From Comamonadaceae bacterium G21597-S1 (GTDB lineage Bacteria; Pseudomonadota; Gammaproteobacteria; Burkholderiales; Burkholderiaceae_C): a stretch of DNA of 64,000 bases. Of the stretch, positions 49,545 through 58,442 are shown piece after piece; the stretch's first letter is position 1; every line of letters starts with the position of its first letter. The stretch covers positions 682,001-746,000 of the forward strand of contig JAPWHR010000001.1 of the NCBI GenBank assembly GCA_027214345.1, read 5' to 3'. The position numbers and the translations under genes are program-made. Below the pieces are notes generated by a model that worked only from the letters and a program-made list of their open reading frames with translations, did not search any database and had not been told where the DNA came from.

Positions 49545-51011
49545 TCAGGCCGCGCGCAGGGCATCTGGCCGAACCGACACGATGGCCTGCGCGCGCTGCT
49601 CGCTGGCATGGGCGATGCGCAGCACGGCCAGATCGGCCTGGGGCCTGCCGATCAGCTGCATGCCCATCGGCAGGCCGGCCGCATTGAACCCCACGGGGAC
49701 GCTGACCGCCGGCAGGCCGGCCAGCGTGGCGTAGATGACGACCTCCATCCAGCGGTGGTAGGTGTCCATGAGGCGCCCGGCCACCGATCGCGGCCAGGGC
49801 GTGTCTGCGTCGAAGGGCCAGACCTGCGCGCTGGGCAGCGCCAGGTAGTCGTGGTGCTCGAACATGTCGAGCAGTTGCCGGTACAAGCGGCTGCGCGCGA
49901 CGCTGGCTTCGCTGACCTCGCGGGCGCTGAGTTGCTCGCCCTGGTCGATCTCCCACAAGGCCTCGGGCTTGAGCTGGCTGCGTTGTGCCGGGTTGTCGGC
50001 AAAAGGCCGCAGCGACGCGGCCACCAGCCAGCGGCGCCAGGTGAGCCAGGTCTGCCAGGCCTGTGCCGGGTCGAACCGTGGTGCGACGGCCTCGACGCGG
50101 CAGCCGTCTGCGGCCAGCCGCGCCAGGGCCGACTCGCACAAGGGCAGGATGCCGTCTTCGATCGGCAGGTATCCCTGCAGATCGCCGAGCCAGCCGATCC
50201 GGGTCGTGCGCAGGTCCAGCGACAGGTCCGGCGCACCATGCGGCCAGGTGCCGGCGATGGACAAGGGCACGCAGTCGTCGCGCCCGGCCTGAACCGCGAG
50301 CAACCGTGCCAGGTCCTCGACGGTGCGTGCCATGGGTCCGGCGGTTCCCAACTGCGCCAGCCAGGCGTCGGGCGCGGGTCCGTCGGGGACACGGCCCATG
50401 CTCGGACGCAGGCCGAACACGTTGTTGAAGGCGGCGGGGTTGCGCAGCGAACCCATCATGTCGCTGCCGTCTGCCACCGGCAGCATGCGCAATGCCAGTG
50501 CCACGGCCGCTCCGCCGCTGGAGCCGCCGGCGCACCGTGACGGATCGTAGGCGTTGCGGGTGGTGCCGAAGACACGGTTGTAGGTCTGCGAGCCCAGTCC
50601 GAATTCGGGCGTGTTGGTCTTGCCGATGACGATGGCGCCGGCGCGCTTGAGGCGTTGCACCATCAGGTCGTCCTGGCTGGGCACGTTGTCGCGCAGCAGC
50701 ACCGAGCCCTTGGTCAGCGCGATGCCGGCCACCGCGCTGAGGTCTTTCACGGCGAGCGGAAACCCGTGCATCCAGCCGCGGCTGCGTCCTTGTCCGAGTT
50801 CCCGGTCACAGTCGTCGGCCTGGCGCATCAGCTGATCGGCGTCGACGCGGCTCACGATGGCATTGAAGCGTGGATTGAGCCGGTCGACCTGTGCCAGGCA
50901 TGCCTGCATGAGCTCGCGGCACGAAATTTCGCGCGCGTGAACGGCGACACTGAGCGTGTTCGCATCCCATTCGTTCGGGGAGCTGGCGGGAACGGGTGCA
51001 AGTGTCGACAT
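49545..51011 (-). CDS. Amidase signature family amidase
   Basis: A 488-residue amidase with the Ser-cisSer-Lys triad: Lys89 in PLAVKDLSA, Ser164 in AGGSSGGAA and nucleophile Ser188 in SDMMGSLRNPA. The usual DTGGS is DMMGS here, a variant that keeps the serine. Substrate is unknown; GatA is unlikely as gatB/gatC are absent nearby. It lies 25 bases downstream of the MoeB/ThiF-like gene on the same strand. Confidence 0.9.
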   Translation of the reverse strand: MSTLAPVPASSPNEWDANTLSVAVHAREISCRELMQACLAQVDRLNPRFNAIVSRVDADQLMRQADDCDRELGQGRSRGWMHGFPLAVKDLSAVAGIALTKGSVLLRDNVPSQDDLMVQRLKRAGAIVIGKTNTPEFGLGSQTYNRVFGTTRNAYDPSRCAGGSSGGAAVALALRMLPVADGSDMMGSLRNPAAFNNVFGLRPSMGRVPDGPAPDAWLAQLGTAGPMARTVEDLARLLAVQAGRDDCVPLSIAGTWPHGAPDLSLDLRTTRIGWLGDLQGYLPIEDGILPLCESALARLAADGCRVEAVAPRFDPAQAWQTWLTWRRWLVAASLRPFADNPAQRSQLKPEALWEIDQGEQLSAREVSEASVARSRLYRQLLDMFEHHDYLALPSAQVWPFDADTPWPRSVAGRLMDTYHRWMEVVIYATLAGLPAVSVPVGFNAAGLPMGMQLIGRPQADLAVLRIAHASEQRAQAIVSVRPDALRAA

Positions 51012-51036
51012 CGGGCGTGTTGTCGCCAGGCCGTCG

Positions 51037-51825
51037 TCAGGGTGCCGTTGTGTCGGCGGGCGCCGGCGCTGGCGCCGGACGAGCGCCGCAGACAGGACAG
51101 GCGCTGTTGCGCGGTATCCGTACCTCGTTCCATTCCATGGCCCGGGCGTCGAGCATCAGCAGCCGCCCCGCCAGCGGCGTGCCGGCGCCACTGAGCAGCT
51201 TCAAGGCCTCGGCCGCCTGCATGGTGCCGATGATGCCGACCACCGGCGCGAACACGCCCATCGTGGCGCACAGGGTTTCCTCCAGATCGGCATCCGGTGG
51301 AAACACGCAGGCGTAGCAGGGGCATGCCGGATCGCGGGTGTCGTAGACGCTGAGCTGGCCGTCGAACCGGATCGCCGCACCGGCCACCAGCGGTTTGCCA
51401 TGGCGCACGCAGGCGGCGTTGATCAGGTGCCGGGTGGCGAAGTTGTCGCTGCAGTCGAGCACGACATTGGCCGCGGGCAGCAGGGCATCGAGCAGGTTCG
51501 CGTCGGCGCGTTGGCGCAGCGCGGTGACCTCGACCTGCGGATTGATCGCCGCCATCGCGATCCGGGCCGAATCCACCTTGGCCGTGCCGACGCGTTCGGT
51601 GGTGTGCGCGACCTGGCGTTGCAGGTTGGTGATGTCGACCGTGTCGTCGTCGACCAGTGTCACCTGGCCCAGGCCGGCCGAGGCCAGGTACAGCGCGACC
51701 GGCGAACCCAGTCCGCCGGCCCCGATGACCAGCGCATGGCCGGCATGGATGCGCTCCTGCCCCTCGACACCGATCTCGTCGAGCAGGATATGGCGCGAAT
51801 AACGCAGCAGCTGCTCGTCGTTCAT
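51037..51825 (-). CDS. HesA/MoeB/ThiF family adenylyltransferase
   Basis: A 262-residue E1-like enzyme beginning MNDEQLLRYSRHILLDEIG, with the nucleotide motif VIGAGGLGSP near 33-42. CPCYACVFP and the C-terminal CPVCG pair form the zinc site. It adenylates the C-terminal Gly-Gly of a sulfur carrier (MoaD or ThiS). No rhodanese domain is fused. moaD and thiS are not in the window, so the partner is open. It lies downstream of ctpA. Confidence 0.92.
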   Translation of the reverse strand: MNDEQLLRYSRHILLDEIGVEGQERIHAGHALVIGAGGLGSPVALYLASAGLGQVTLVDDDTVDITNLQRQVAHTTERVGTAKVDSARIAMAAINPQVEVTALRQRADANLLDALLPAANVVLDCSDNFATRHLINAACVRHGKPLVAGAAIRFDGQLSVYDTRDPACPCYACVFPPDADLEETLCATMGVFAPVVGIIGTMQAAEALKLLSGAGTPLAGRLLMLDARAMEWNEVRIPRNSACPVCGARPAPAPAPADTTAP

Positions 51826-51912
51826 GTCAGTTTGCCATGGCGCTGCGCGCCACCCTCACGGGATGAAAGGTCCGGTGGCCGCGGAGCAGGCCAGGCCAGG
51901 GGCCGCCGCGCG

Positions 51913-51981
51913 CGGCCGCTCCGAAGCGGCCGGCCCGCCCCCCAGTGGGGGGTTCGGCCGGTTTACACGCAGTGAAACCGG
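51913..51981. repeat. Cluster of three strong hairpins between ctpA and moeB
   Basis: Three palindromes lie in a row. The first is CGGCCGCT/AGCGGCCG (51913-51932, loop CCGA). The second is CCCCCC/GGGGGG (51938-51952, loop AGT). The third is CCGGTTT-A-CAC/GTG-AAACCGG (51958-51981, one bulged base). They sit in the 211-base gap between ctpA and the moeB-like gene on the minus strand. The pattern resembles an extragenic palindromic element; other copies would be needed to prove a repeat family. Confidence 0.6.
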
Positions 51982-52036
51982 ACAGACGGGGGGCGTCTTT
52001 CATTCCAGGCGCGGGCAGACGGGCTGCAACACCCCA

Positions 52037-53473
52037 TCAGTTGCTCTTCGGCTCGTCCTTGCGCTCGGTCAGGGTCTTGCTCATCATCACCGGCTGTCCC
52101 TTGAGTTTGTTGAGCGCCTGTGCCAGCGGGAAGTCCTGCTCGGAGCCGAACTCCGGCATCCTGCGATCGGCCGCCGGCTTGTTGCGCTCTTCCTCGAGCT
52201 TCTTGAGCGCCAGCTCACGTGCCTTCTCGCGCACCGGATCCTTCTTCTCGTCGCCCTGGCCGCTGGCCAGGTGTTTCTCGAGGTCGGCCTCGCGCGTGCG
52301 CAGCGCGGCGAATAGGTTGCCCTCTTCGGTCTCGTCGACCATGACGTCGGGCACGATGCCCTTGGCCTGGATCGATGCGCCACTGGGCGTGTAATACCGC
52401 GCCGTCGTGAGCTTGAGCCCGGTGTCGGGGCCCAGCGGGCGCACGGTCTGGACCGAGCCCTTGCCGAAAGTCTGGCGACCCATGATGGTGGCACGCTTGT
52501 GGTCCTGCAATGCGCCGGCGACGATCTCGCTCGCCGATGCCGACCCTTCGTTGACCAGCACCACCAGCGGTACGTTCTTGAGCGCGGCCGGCAGACGCTT
52601 GAGCGGATCGCTGGCGCCACGGCGCAGGTAGGATTCGGGTGCCGCGCGGTAGGTGAACTTGCTCTCCGGCAACTGGCCGTTGGTCGAGACCACGTTGACA
52701 TTCTCGGGCAGGAACGCCGCCGAGATCGCCACCGCCGCGTCGAGCAGCCCGCCGGGGTCGTTGCGCAGGTCGAGCACCATGCCCTTGAGGTTGGGATCCT
52801 GCTTGTAGATGTCCTCGACCTTGCGCACGAAGTCGTCGACCGTGCGTTCCTGGAACTGGCTCAGCCGGATCCAGGCATAACCGGGTTCGACCATCTTGCT
52901 GCGCACCGACTGGGTGCGGATCTCCTCGCGCACGATGGTGACCGGGAAGCTGCGGTTCTCGTCGCGGCGCAGGATGGTCAGGATGACCTTGGTGTTGGGC
53001 TGGCCGCGCATGCGCTTGACCGCCTCGTTGAGCGACAGGCCCTTGACGGCGGTGTCGTCGATCTTGGTGATCAGGTCGTTGGTCTTGAGCCCGGCGCGAA
53101 AGGCCGGCGTGCCTTCGATCGGGGAGACGATCTTGACCAGGCCGTCCTCCTGCGTGATCTCGATGCCCACGCCCACGAATTTCCCGGACGTTCCCTCGCG
53201 GAATTCCTTGAACGACTTCTTGTCGAAGTACTGTGAATGCGGATCCAGGCTCGCCACCATGCCGGAGATGGCATCGGTGATCAGCTTCTTCTCGTCGACC
53301 GGTTCGACATAGTCGCTCTTGACCATGCTGAACACCGCCGCCAGCTGCTGCAGCTCTTCGAGCGGCAGTGGCGCCAGTGTTCCGCGCGCCACGGTCTGCA
53401 GCGATACGGTGGTCAAGGCCCCGGCGACCACGCCGACCGAGATCCAGCCCGCGACTTTCAGTTTATGACCCAT
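52037..53473 (-). CDS. ctpA: Carboxy-terminal processing protease CtpA (S41)
   Basis: A 478-residue periplasmic protease. An N-terminal signal/anchor (about 5-30) is followed by a PDZ domain (about 95-180, GKFVGVGIEI) and the S41 domain with nucleophile Ser313 in EGSASASEIV and general base Lys338 in TFGKGSV. The C-terminal ~90 residues are charged and helical. The ATG at 53473 (MGHKLKVAG) has an AGAGGA ribosome site; an upstream TTG at 53497 is unlikely. It sits downstream of gpmA on the same strand. Confidence 0.96.
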   Translation of the reverse strand: MGHKLKVAGWISVGVVAGALTTVSLQTVARGTLAPLPLEELQQLAAVFSMVKSDYVEPVDEKKLITDAISGMVASLDPHSQYFDKKSFKEFREGTSGKFVGVGIEITQEDGLVKIVSPIEGTPAFRAGLKTNDLITKIDDTAVKGLSLNEAVKRMRGQPNTKVILTILRRDENRSFPVTIVREEIRTQSVRSKMVEPGYAWIRLSQFQERTVDDFVRKVEDIYKQDPNLKGMVLDLRNDPGGLLDAAVAISAAFLPENVNVVSTNGQLPESKFTYRAAPESYLRRGASDPLKRLPAALKNVPLVVLVNEGSASASEIVAGALQDHKRATIMGRQTFGKGSVQTVRPLGPDTGLKLTTARYYTPSGASIQAKGIVPDVMVDETEEGNLFAALRTREADLEKHLASGQGDEKKDPVREKARELALKKLEEERNKPAADRRMPEFGSEQDFPLAQALNKLKGQPVMMSKTLTERKDEPKSN

Positions 53474-53581
53474 GATGAGATTCCTCTGCTGATCCAATAT
53501 ACACCTTGGAGGCGGCTGTCGCGCACAGGTTCCGGCAAGTCGGCGGCCGCCGCAGAAATCGTGTTCCGGGCCACCGGGCCA

Positions 53582-54325
53582 TCAGTTCCGACCCTGGGCC
53601 GCCACGGCCTGGGCCGCCGCTTCCGCGGCTGCCGCGTCGCCCAGATAGTAGTGGCGAATCGGCGCCAGTTCCGCGTCGAGCTCGTATACCAGCGGTATGC
53701 CGTTGGGAATGTTGAGGCCGACGATGTCGGAGTCGGAGATCTTGTCCAGGTATTTCACCAGTGCCCGGATCGAGTTGCCATGGGCTGCCACCACGACCCG
53801 TTTGCCGGCACGGATGGTCGGGGCCATGGCGTCGTTCCAGAACGGCAGCACCCGTTCGACGGTGTCCTTCAGGCATTCGCTCAGCGGCACCTGGCCGGGC
53901 GCGAGCTTGGCATAACGGATGTCGGAGCGTTCGCAGCGCGGGTCCTGCGGCTCCAGCGGCGGCGGTGGCGTGTCGTAGCTGCGGCGCCAGATCAGCACCT
54001 GTGCGTCGCCATATTGTTTCGCCATGTCGGCCTTGTTCAGGCCTTGCAAGGCGCCGTAGTGGCGTTCGTTCAGGCGCCAGCTGTGCTCGACCGGCAGCCA
54101 GGTGCGGTCCATCTCGTCCAGGCAATGCCACAAGGTGCGGGTGGCGCGCTTGAGCACGCTGGTATAGGCCAGGTCGAATTCGAAGCCTTGATCGCGCAGC
54201 AACCGGCCCGCGGTCTTGGCCTGTTCGATGCCGGTGGGCGTGAGGTCGACGTCGGTCCAGCCGGTGAAGCGGTTCTCAAGGTTCCAGGTCGATTCACCAT
54301 GGCGGATCAATACGAGGGTATGCAT
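53582..54325 (-). CDS. gpmA: 2,3-bisphosphoglycerate-dependent phosphoglycerate mutase
   Basis: GpmA interconverts 3- and 2-phosphoglycerate in glycolysis. The 247-residue protein has LIRHGES with the phosphohistidine His9, [20 protein letters not shown] and [12 protein letters not shown] with the second catalytic histidine. The ATG at 54325 starts [12 protein letters not shown]. The open frame extends upstream to 54433 but is not conserved. Divergent from the rhodanese gene. Confidence 0.97.
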   Translation of the reverse strand: MHTLVLIRHGESTWNLENRFTGWTDVDLTPTGIEQAKTAGRLLRDQGFEFDLAYTSVLKRATRTLWHCLDEMDRTWLPVEHSWRLNERHYGALQGLNKADMAKQYGDAQVLIWRRSYDTPPPPLEPQDPRCERSDIRYAKLAPGQVPLSECLKDTVERVLPFWNDAMAPTIRAGKRVVVAAHGNSIRALVKYLDKISDSDIVGLNIPNGIPLVYELDAELAPIRHYYLGDAAAAEAAAQAVAAQGRN

Positions 54326-54500
54326 AAGTCGTTGGGCAATGGGACGGGGCAGGGCGGGGATATGGACGCGGGCGATGCGGTGGTCGGGCCGGCGCGCGGG
54401 CAGCGACCCCAAAGACCATCCTGACGCCAGCACGATCCGACTATTTTAGAATGCCGTCTTCCGCGCGCCTGGCGCGCTGTCTCTCCTGCCGAGGAATGCC

Positions 54501-54908
54501 GTGAATTTTGTCGTCGATAACTGGATGTTGCTGCTGGTCGCGGTGTCCTCGGGCGTGATGCTCTTCATGCCGGCCTTGCGGGGGGCGACCGATGCCGGCG
54601 TCACGACCGCTGCGGCCGTGCAAATGATCAACCGCGAAAAGGCGGTGCTGATCGACGTGTGCGAGGCGACCGAATACGCGACCGGCCATCCGGGCGGGGC
54701 GAAGAACATCCCCTTGAACCAGCTCGAGGACAAGCTGCCGTCCATGGTCAAGAACAAGGCCGTGCCGGTGATCCTGGTGTGCCAGAGTGGCGCGCGCTCC
54801 GGTCGTGCCGTCGGCATCGCCAAGAAGCTGGGCTACGAAAAGGCACAGTCGCTCTCCGGTGGTCTGGCGGCATGGAAGAGCGCCAACCTGCCGGTCGAAA
54901 AGTCCTGA
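54501..54908 (+). CDS. Membrane-anchored rhodanese-like protein
   Basis: A 135-residue protein with an N-terminal membrane segment (about 8-28) and a single rhodanese domain. The active loop CQSGARS has Cys94. Rhodaneses transfer sulfane sulfur. The first gene of a rhodanese-grxC-secB-gpsA run; a YibN-like protein occupies the same place next to grxC-secB-gpsA in E. coli. A TAGAAT -10-like element lies at 54447-54452, but with no clear -35. Confidence 0.93.
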   Translation: MNFVVDNWMLLLVAVSSGVMLFMPALRGATDAGVTTAAAVQMINREKAVLIDVCEATEYATGHPGGAKNIPLNQLEDKLPSMVKNKAVPVILVCQSGARSGRAVGIAKKLGYEKAQSLSGGLAAWKSANLPVEKS

Positions 54909-54989
54909 GCGAGCGGCCGTCTTCGGCCTCGCGCGACTCGTTTCTCCTCCTTGCGCATTGGCGCATCCACTTTGTCGAAAGCCTCCCGC

Positions 54990-55250
54990 ATGCAATCCGT
55001 CAAGATGTATTCCACGGCCGTCTGCCCCTACTGCATCCGTGCCAAGCAATTGCTCAAGGATCGGGGCGTGCAGGACATCGACGAGATCCGGGTCGACCTG
55101 GACCCCGGCGCACGCGTGCGTATGACGGAGGTGACCGGGCGTCGCACGGTGCCCCAGATCTTCATCGGCGACACCCATGTCGGCGGTTGCGACGACCTGG
55201 TGGCACTGGACAGCCGTGGCGGTCTGCTACCCTTGCTTGGAGCAGCCTGA
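54990..55250 (+). CDS. grxC: Glutaredoxin 3
   Basis: An 86-residue dithiol glutaredoxin with CPYC at 12-15, TVPQIFIG (cis-proline) and GGCDDL glutathione-binding motif. It reduces disulfides with glutathione. The ATG at 54990 (MQSVKMYST) is preferred; the open frame starts 13 codons earlier at a non-ATG codon. Confidence 0.95.
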   Translation: MQSVKMYSTAVCPYCIRAKQLLKDRGVQDIDEIRVDLDPGARVRMTEVTGRRTVPQIFIGDTHVGGCDDLVALDSRGGLLPLLGAA

Positions 55251-55364
55251 TTCGTGACGGTGCGTCGAACGCACCGGTGATAATGGCGCGTCGTGCCGAT
55301 GCGCCGGGTGGGTTTCCGATCCGCCGCGGACATCCCGCCTGCCCCTCAACCTGAAAGTGATTCC

Positions 55365-55835
55365 ATGGCCGAAGACAAGACCCCCACGTTCCAGATCCAG
55401 CGCATCTATCTCAAGGAATGTTCGCTGGAGCAACCCAATTCGCCCGCCATCCTGCTCGAGAAGGAGCAACCGGCGGTCGATATCCAGCTGGGTGTCGAAT
55501 CCAACGTCGCCGCCGACGGCGTGTATGAAATCTGCGTGACCGCCACCGTGCACACCAAGCTCAAGGAACGCACCGTGTTCCTGGTCGAGGTCAAGCAGGC
55601 CGGCATCTTCGAGATCCGCAATATCGAGCAGGAACAGATGAGCCAGATCATGGGTATCGCCTGCCCGCAGATCGTCTATCCCTACCTGCGTTCCAACGTT
55701 GCCGACGTGATCCAGCGCAGCGGCTTTCCGCCGGTGCATCTGTCCGAGATCAATTTCCAGGCCATGTACGAGCAGCAGCGCGCGCAGCAGGCTGCCGGCG
55801 ACACGTCCGCCATTGCCGGCACCGCGACCCAGTAA
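55365..55835 (+). CDS. secB: Protein-export chaperone SecB
   Basis: SecB keeps preproteins unfolded and hands them to SecA, whose zinc C-terminus is encoded at the other end of this window. The 156-residue protein starts [20 protein letters not shown] and contains [13 protein letters not shown] and [16 protein letters not shown], the family hallmarks. The ATG at 55365 is chosen; an upstream start at 55293 is poor. Confidence 0.97.
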   Translation: MAEDKTPTFQIQRIYLKECSLEQPNSPAILLEKEQPAVDIQLGVESNVAADGVYEICVTATVHTKLKERTVFLVEVKQAGIFEIRNIEQEQMSQIMGIACPQIVYPYLRSNVADVIQRSGFPPVHLSEINFQAMYEQQRAQQAAGDTSAIAGTATQ

Positions 55836-55883
55836 GAAGGGTTTCGTTGCCGGGTCACGTGCGTGAATCCGGCAGCGGCGACG

Positions 55884-56942
55884 ATGGATATTGCCATTCT
55901 CGGAGCGGGTGCCTGGGGTACGGCGCTGGCCGTCAACCTGGCCGGCCGCGAAGCGGGGCAGCACCGCGTCAGCCTGTGGGCCCGTGACGCGGCGCAGGCC
56001 GACGCCATGCGCGCGGCCGGTGTCAACCAGCGTTATCTGCCGACGGCCCCGCTGCCACCGACCTTGCGTATCGCCGCCGGGTCCGGCGCTGGCGGCGATG
56101 CCGGTTCCGCCGCGTTGCGCGAGGCCGTCGACGGCGCCGACCTGGTGGTACTGGCCACGCCGATGGCCGCACTGCGCTCCCTGTTGCAGGATCTGCACGA
56201 CTGCGCCGCTCCGGTGGTCTGGTTGTGCAAGGGCTTCGAGCCGGCCCTGGCGAGCGGTGCCGATGACCGCGCGCCCGCCGTCGGACTGATGGCGCATGAG
56301 GTCCAGGCGCAGGTGGCACCGGCGCTGCGCTCCGGCGTGTTGAGCGGACCGAGCTTCGCGCAGGAGGTCGCCCAGGCCAAGCCCGCGGCCCTGGTGGCTG
56401 CCAGCGCCGATGCGCAGGTACGCAGCACGCTGGTCGAGGCCTTCCACGGACCGCAACTGCGTGTCTACGGCAGCGACGACATCGTTGGAGTCGAGGTCGG
56501 CGGCGCCGTCAAGAACGTGCTGGCAATCGCCACCGGACTGTGCGACGGGCTGGAACTGGGCATGAATGCCCGTGCCGCATTGATCACCCGCGGCCTGGCG
56601 GAGATGACCCGACTGGGCGTGGCCCTGGGCGCGCGCGCCGAGACCTTCACCGGTCTGAGCGGGCTGGGCGACCTGGTGCTGACAGCGACCGGCGATCTCT
56701 CGCGCAATCGCCGGGTCGGCCTGGCTCTGGCCCAGGGCATGAGCCTGGCGCAGGCGGTGCAGTCGCTCGGTCATGTGGCCGAAGGTGTGTTCTGCGCCCG
56801 CACCGTGGCGCAACGCGCCACGTCGCTCGGCGTCGAAATGCCGATCTGCCAGGCTGTTGACGCCTTGCTCGACGGCCGTCTCGACCCGCGCCAGGCGGTT
56901 GCCGCCTTGATGGCGCGTGACGCGCGCGACGAGCAGGAGTGA
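55884..56942 (+). CDS. gpsA: Glycerol-3-phosphate dehydrogenase [NAD(P)+]
   Basis: GpsA reduces dihydroxyacetone phosphate to glycerol-3-phosphate for phospholipid synthesis. The 352-residue protein has the Rossmann motif GAGAWGTA from residue 7, [28 protein letters not shown] with the catalytic lysine, and [18 protein letters not shown] at 55863 would add seven residues. In the grxC-secB-gpsA order also seen in E. coli. Confidence 0.96.
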   Translation: MDIAILGAGAWGTALAVNLAGREAGQHRVSLWARDAAQADAMRAAGVNQRYLPTAPLPPTLRIAAGSGAGGDAGSAALREAVDGADLVVLATPMAALRSLLQDLHDCAAPVVWLCKGFEPALASGADDRAPAVGLMAHEVQAQVAPALRSGVLSGPSFAQEVAQAKPAALVAASADAQVRSTLVEAFHGPQLRVYGSDDIVGVEVGGAVKNVLAIATGLCDGLELGMNARAALITRGLAEMTRLGVALGARAETFTGLSGLGDLVLTATGDLSRNRRVGLALAQGMSLAQAVQSLGHVAEGVFCARTVAQRATSLGVEMPICQAVDALLDGRLDPRQAVAALMARDARDEQE

Positions 56943-56977
56943 GGCCGAGGGCCGCGCGCCCCGCGGCGCCGGTGCCC

Positions 56978-57838
56978 CTAGTGCGAGGTCTCGGACGCGA
57001 CGCTGTAGGCCAGGCGCACGTAGATGGGCGCGAACGATTCGGCCTGGGTGATGTCGATCAGGTTTTCCTTGGCCAGCTCGAGCAAGGCGATGAAGGTCAC
57101 GACCAGCACCTGGCTGCCCTTGTCCGGATCGAACAGGTCTTCGAATTCGACGAAGCGTTGTCCTTGCAGCCGGCGCAGCACGATGCCCATGTGTTCGCGC
57201 ACCGACAACTCCTCGCGCGAGATATGGTGATGCTGCACCAGCTTGGCCCGGCGCAGGATGTCGCGCCAGGCTTCCTGCAGATCGGCCAGGTCGACGTCGG
57301 GAAAACGCGGCGCCAAAGCCTGTTCGATGGCGACCTGCCCGCGCAGGAAATCGCGACCGGCCTGGGGAATCGTGTTCAGCGCGGCAGCCGCGAGCTTGAT
57401 CTGCTCGTATTCGAGCAGGCGGCGGACCAGCTCGGCGCGCGGGTCCTCGGCCTCTTCGCCATCGGCCGTCTTGCGCGGCGGCAGCAACATGCGCGACTTG
57501 ATCTCGATCAGCATCGCCGCCATCAGCAGGTATTCGGCAGCCAGTTCCAGGTTGCGTCCGCGGATCTCGTCCACATAGGCCAGGTACTGCCGGGTCACGC
57601 CGGCCATCGGAATGTCCAGGATGTTGAAGTTCTGCTTGCGGATCAGGTACAGCAGCAGGTCCAGTGGGCCCTCGAACGCTTCGAGGAACACCTCCAGCGC
57701 ATCCGGCGGGATGTACAGGTCCTGGGGGATGGAGAACAGCGGCTCGCCGTACAGGCGTGCCAACGCGACCTGGTCGACCACGTCCGGCGTGGTCGTGTTG
57801 TCCCCCGGGGCTTCGGGCAGCGCGGTGGGAGCGGTCAT
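56978..57838 (-). CDS. scpA: Segregation and condensation protein A
   Basis: ScpA is the kleisin that links SMC heads in the SMC-ScpAB condensin. The 286-residue protein has FEGPLDLLLYLIRKQNFNIL near 54-74, the N-terminal kleisin signature, then AAEYLLMAAMLIEIKSRMLLP and a C-terminal winged helix. scpB and smc are not seen in the window. Its presence implies an SMC-type rather than MukB-type condensin. A DUF3460 gene lies upstream. Confidence 0.95.
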   Translation of the reverse strand: MTAPTALPEAPGDNTTTPDVVDQVALARLYGEPLFSIPQDLYIPPDALEVFLEAFEGPLDLLLYLIRKQNFNILDIPMAGVTRQYLAYVDEIRGRNLELAAEYLLMAAMLIEIKSRMLLPPRKTADGEEAEDPRAELVRRLLEYEQIKLAAAALNTIPQAGRDFLRGQVAIEQALAPRFPDVDLADLQEAWRDILRRAKLVQHHHISREELSVREHMGIVLRRLQGQRFVEFEDLFDPDKGSQVLVVTFIALLELAKENLIDITQAESFAPIYVRLAYSVASETSH

Positions 57839-57901
57839 CGTAAGGGGGCGGCCGGGCTCAGCAACCCGACAGGCATGCCGGCGCGGACATGGGGCGCGGG
57901 C

Positions 57902-58111
57902 TCAGGAGGACGGATCGGTCTGGTACACGTAGGGCTTCTGCGGGACTTCGGCCTGCCGAAACGATTTCCAGGCCGAACGGTCTGGATGCTTGTCCCACAA
58001 CAGTTCGCGCCCTTTGCGCTGCTCGGCTTCGAGCTCGGGTTTTTCGGCCTTGAGCCGGGCGATGAACTGGGTGGTGTCGGATTGGTAATCCGGGCGGCGG
58101 AATATGGACAT
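57902..58111 (-). CDS. DUF3460 family protein
   Basis: A 69-residue protein starting MSIFRRPDYQSDTTQFIARL, then a charged helical part and PQKPYVYQTDPS at the end. It matches the small DUF3460 family, which is limited largely to Burkholderiales and lies next to scpA. No function is known. A TAAAAT -10-like hexamer at 58141-58136 on its strand precedes the gene, with no clear -35. Confidence 0.88.
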   Translation of the reverse strand: MSIFRRPDYQSDTTQFIARLKAEKPELEAEQRKGRELLWDKHPDRSAWKSFRQAEVPQKPYVYQTDPSS

Positions 58112-58442
58112 GGAATGAGACCCTCGGAGAAGCGGATTTTACAGGCCACGGCCGGCCGGTCGCTGCGACGGCGCCGCCCGGTCGCATCGACAGTCGCCGC
58201 TCCGGCCGCGGAGCCCGGCGTCCACCGGGGGGCGAAGCGCGGCGGATCTCCGTACCTCGGCATTTCGGACTGCCGTGGACACGTGTGGCGCACGGCCGCA
58301 GCCATGCGTCTTTCCTGCCCGTCGGCAAATCGTTTACCCTTGGGTGTGAATCCACCAAACACGTGGGGTGCCATGCTGCGCCTTGATCCTATGCCAGACA
58401 CCATCGGAGCGCCCGGTTTGCCGAGGCCGATCGATCCTGTCC
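58112..58442. other. Intergenic region between divergent DUF3460 and GGDEF genes
   Basis: 331 bases without a supported gene. It should hold both divergent promoters. The only visible element is the TAAAAT hexamer on the minus strand at 58141-58136. The downstream part (58330-58400) is relatively AT-richer (CAAATCGTTTACCC, CACCAAACACG) but no -10/-35 pair was convincing. The GGDEF frame is open back to 58368, so a longer N-terminus cannot be fully excluded. Confidence 0.5.
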
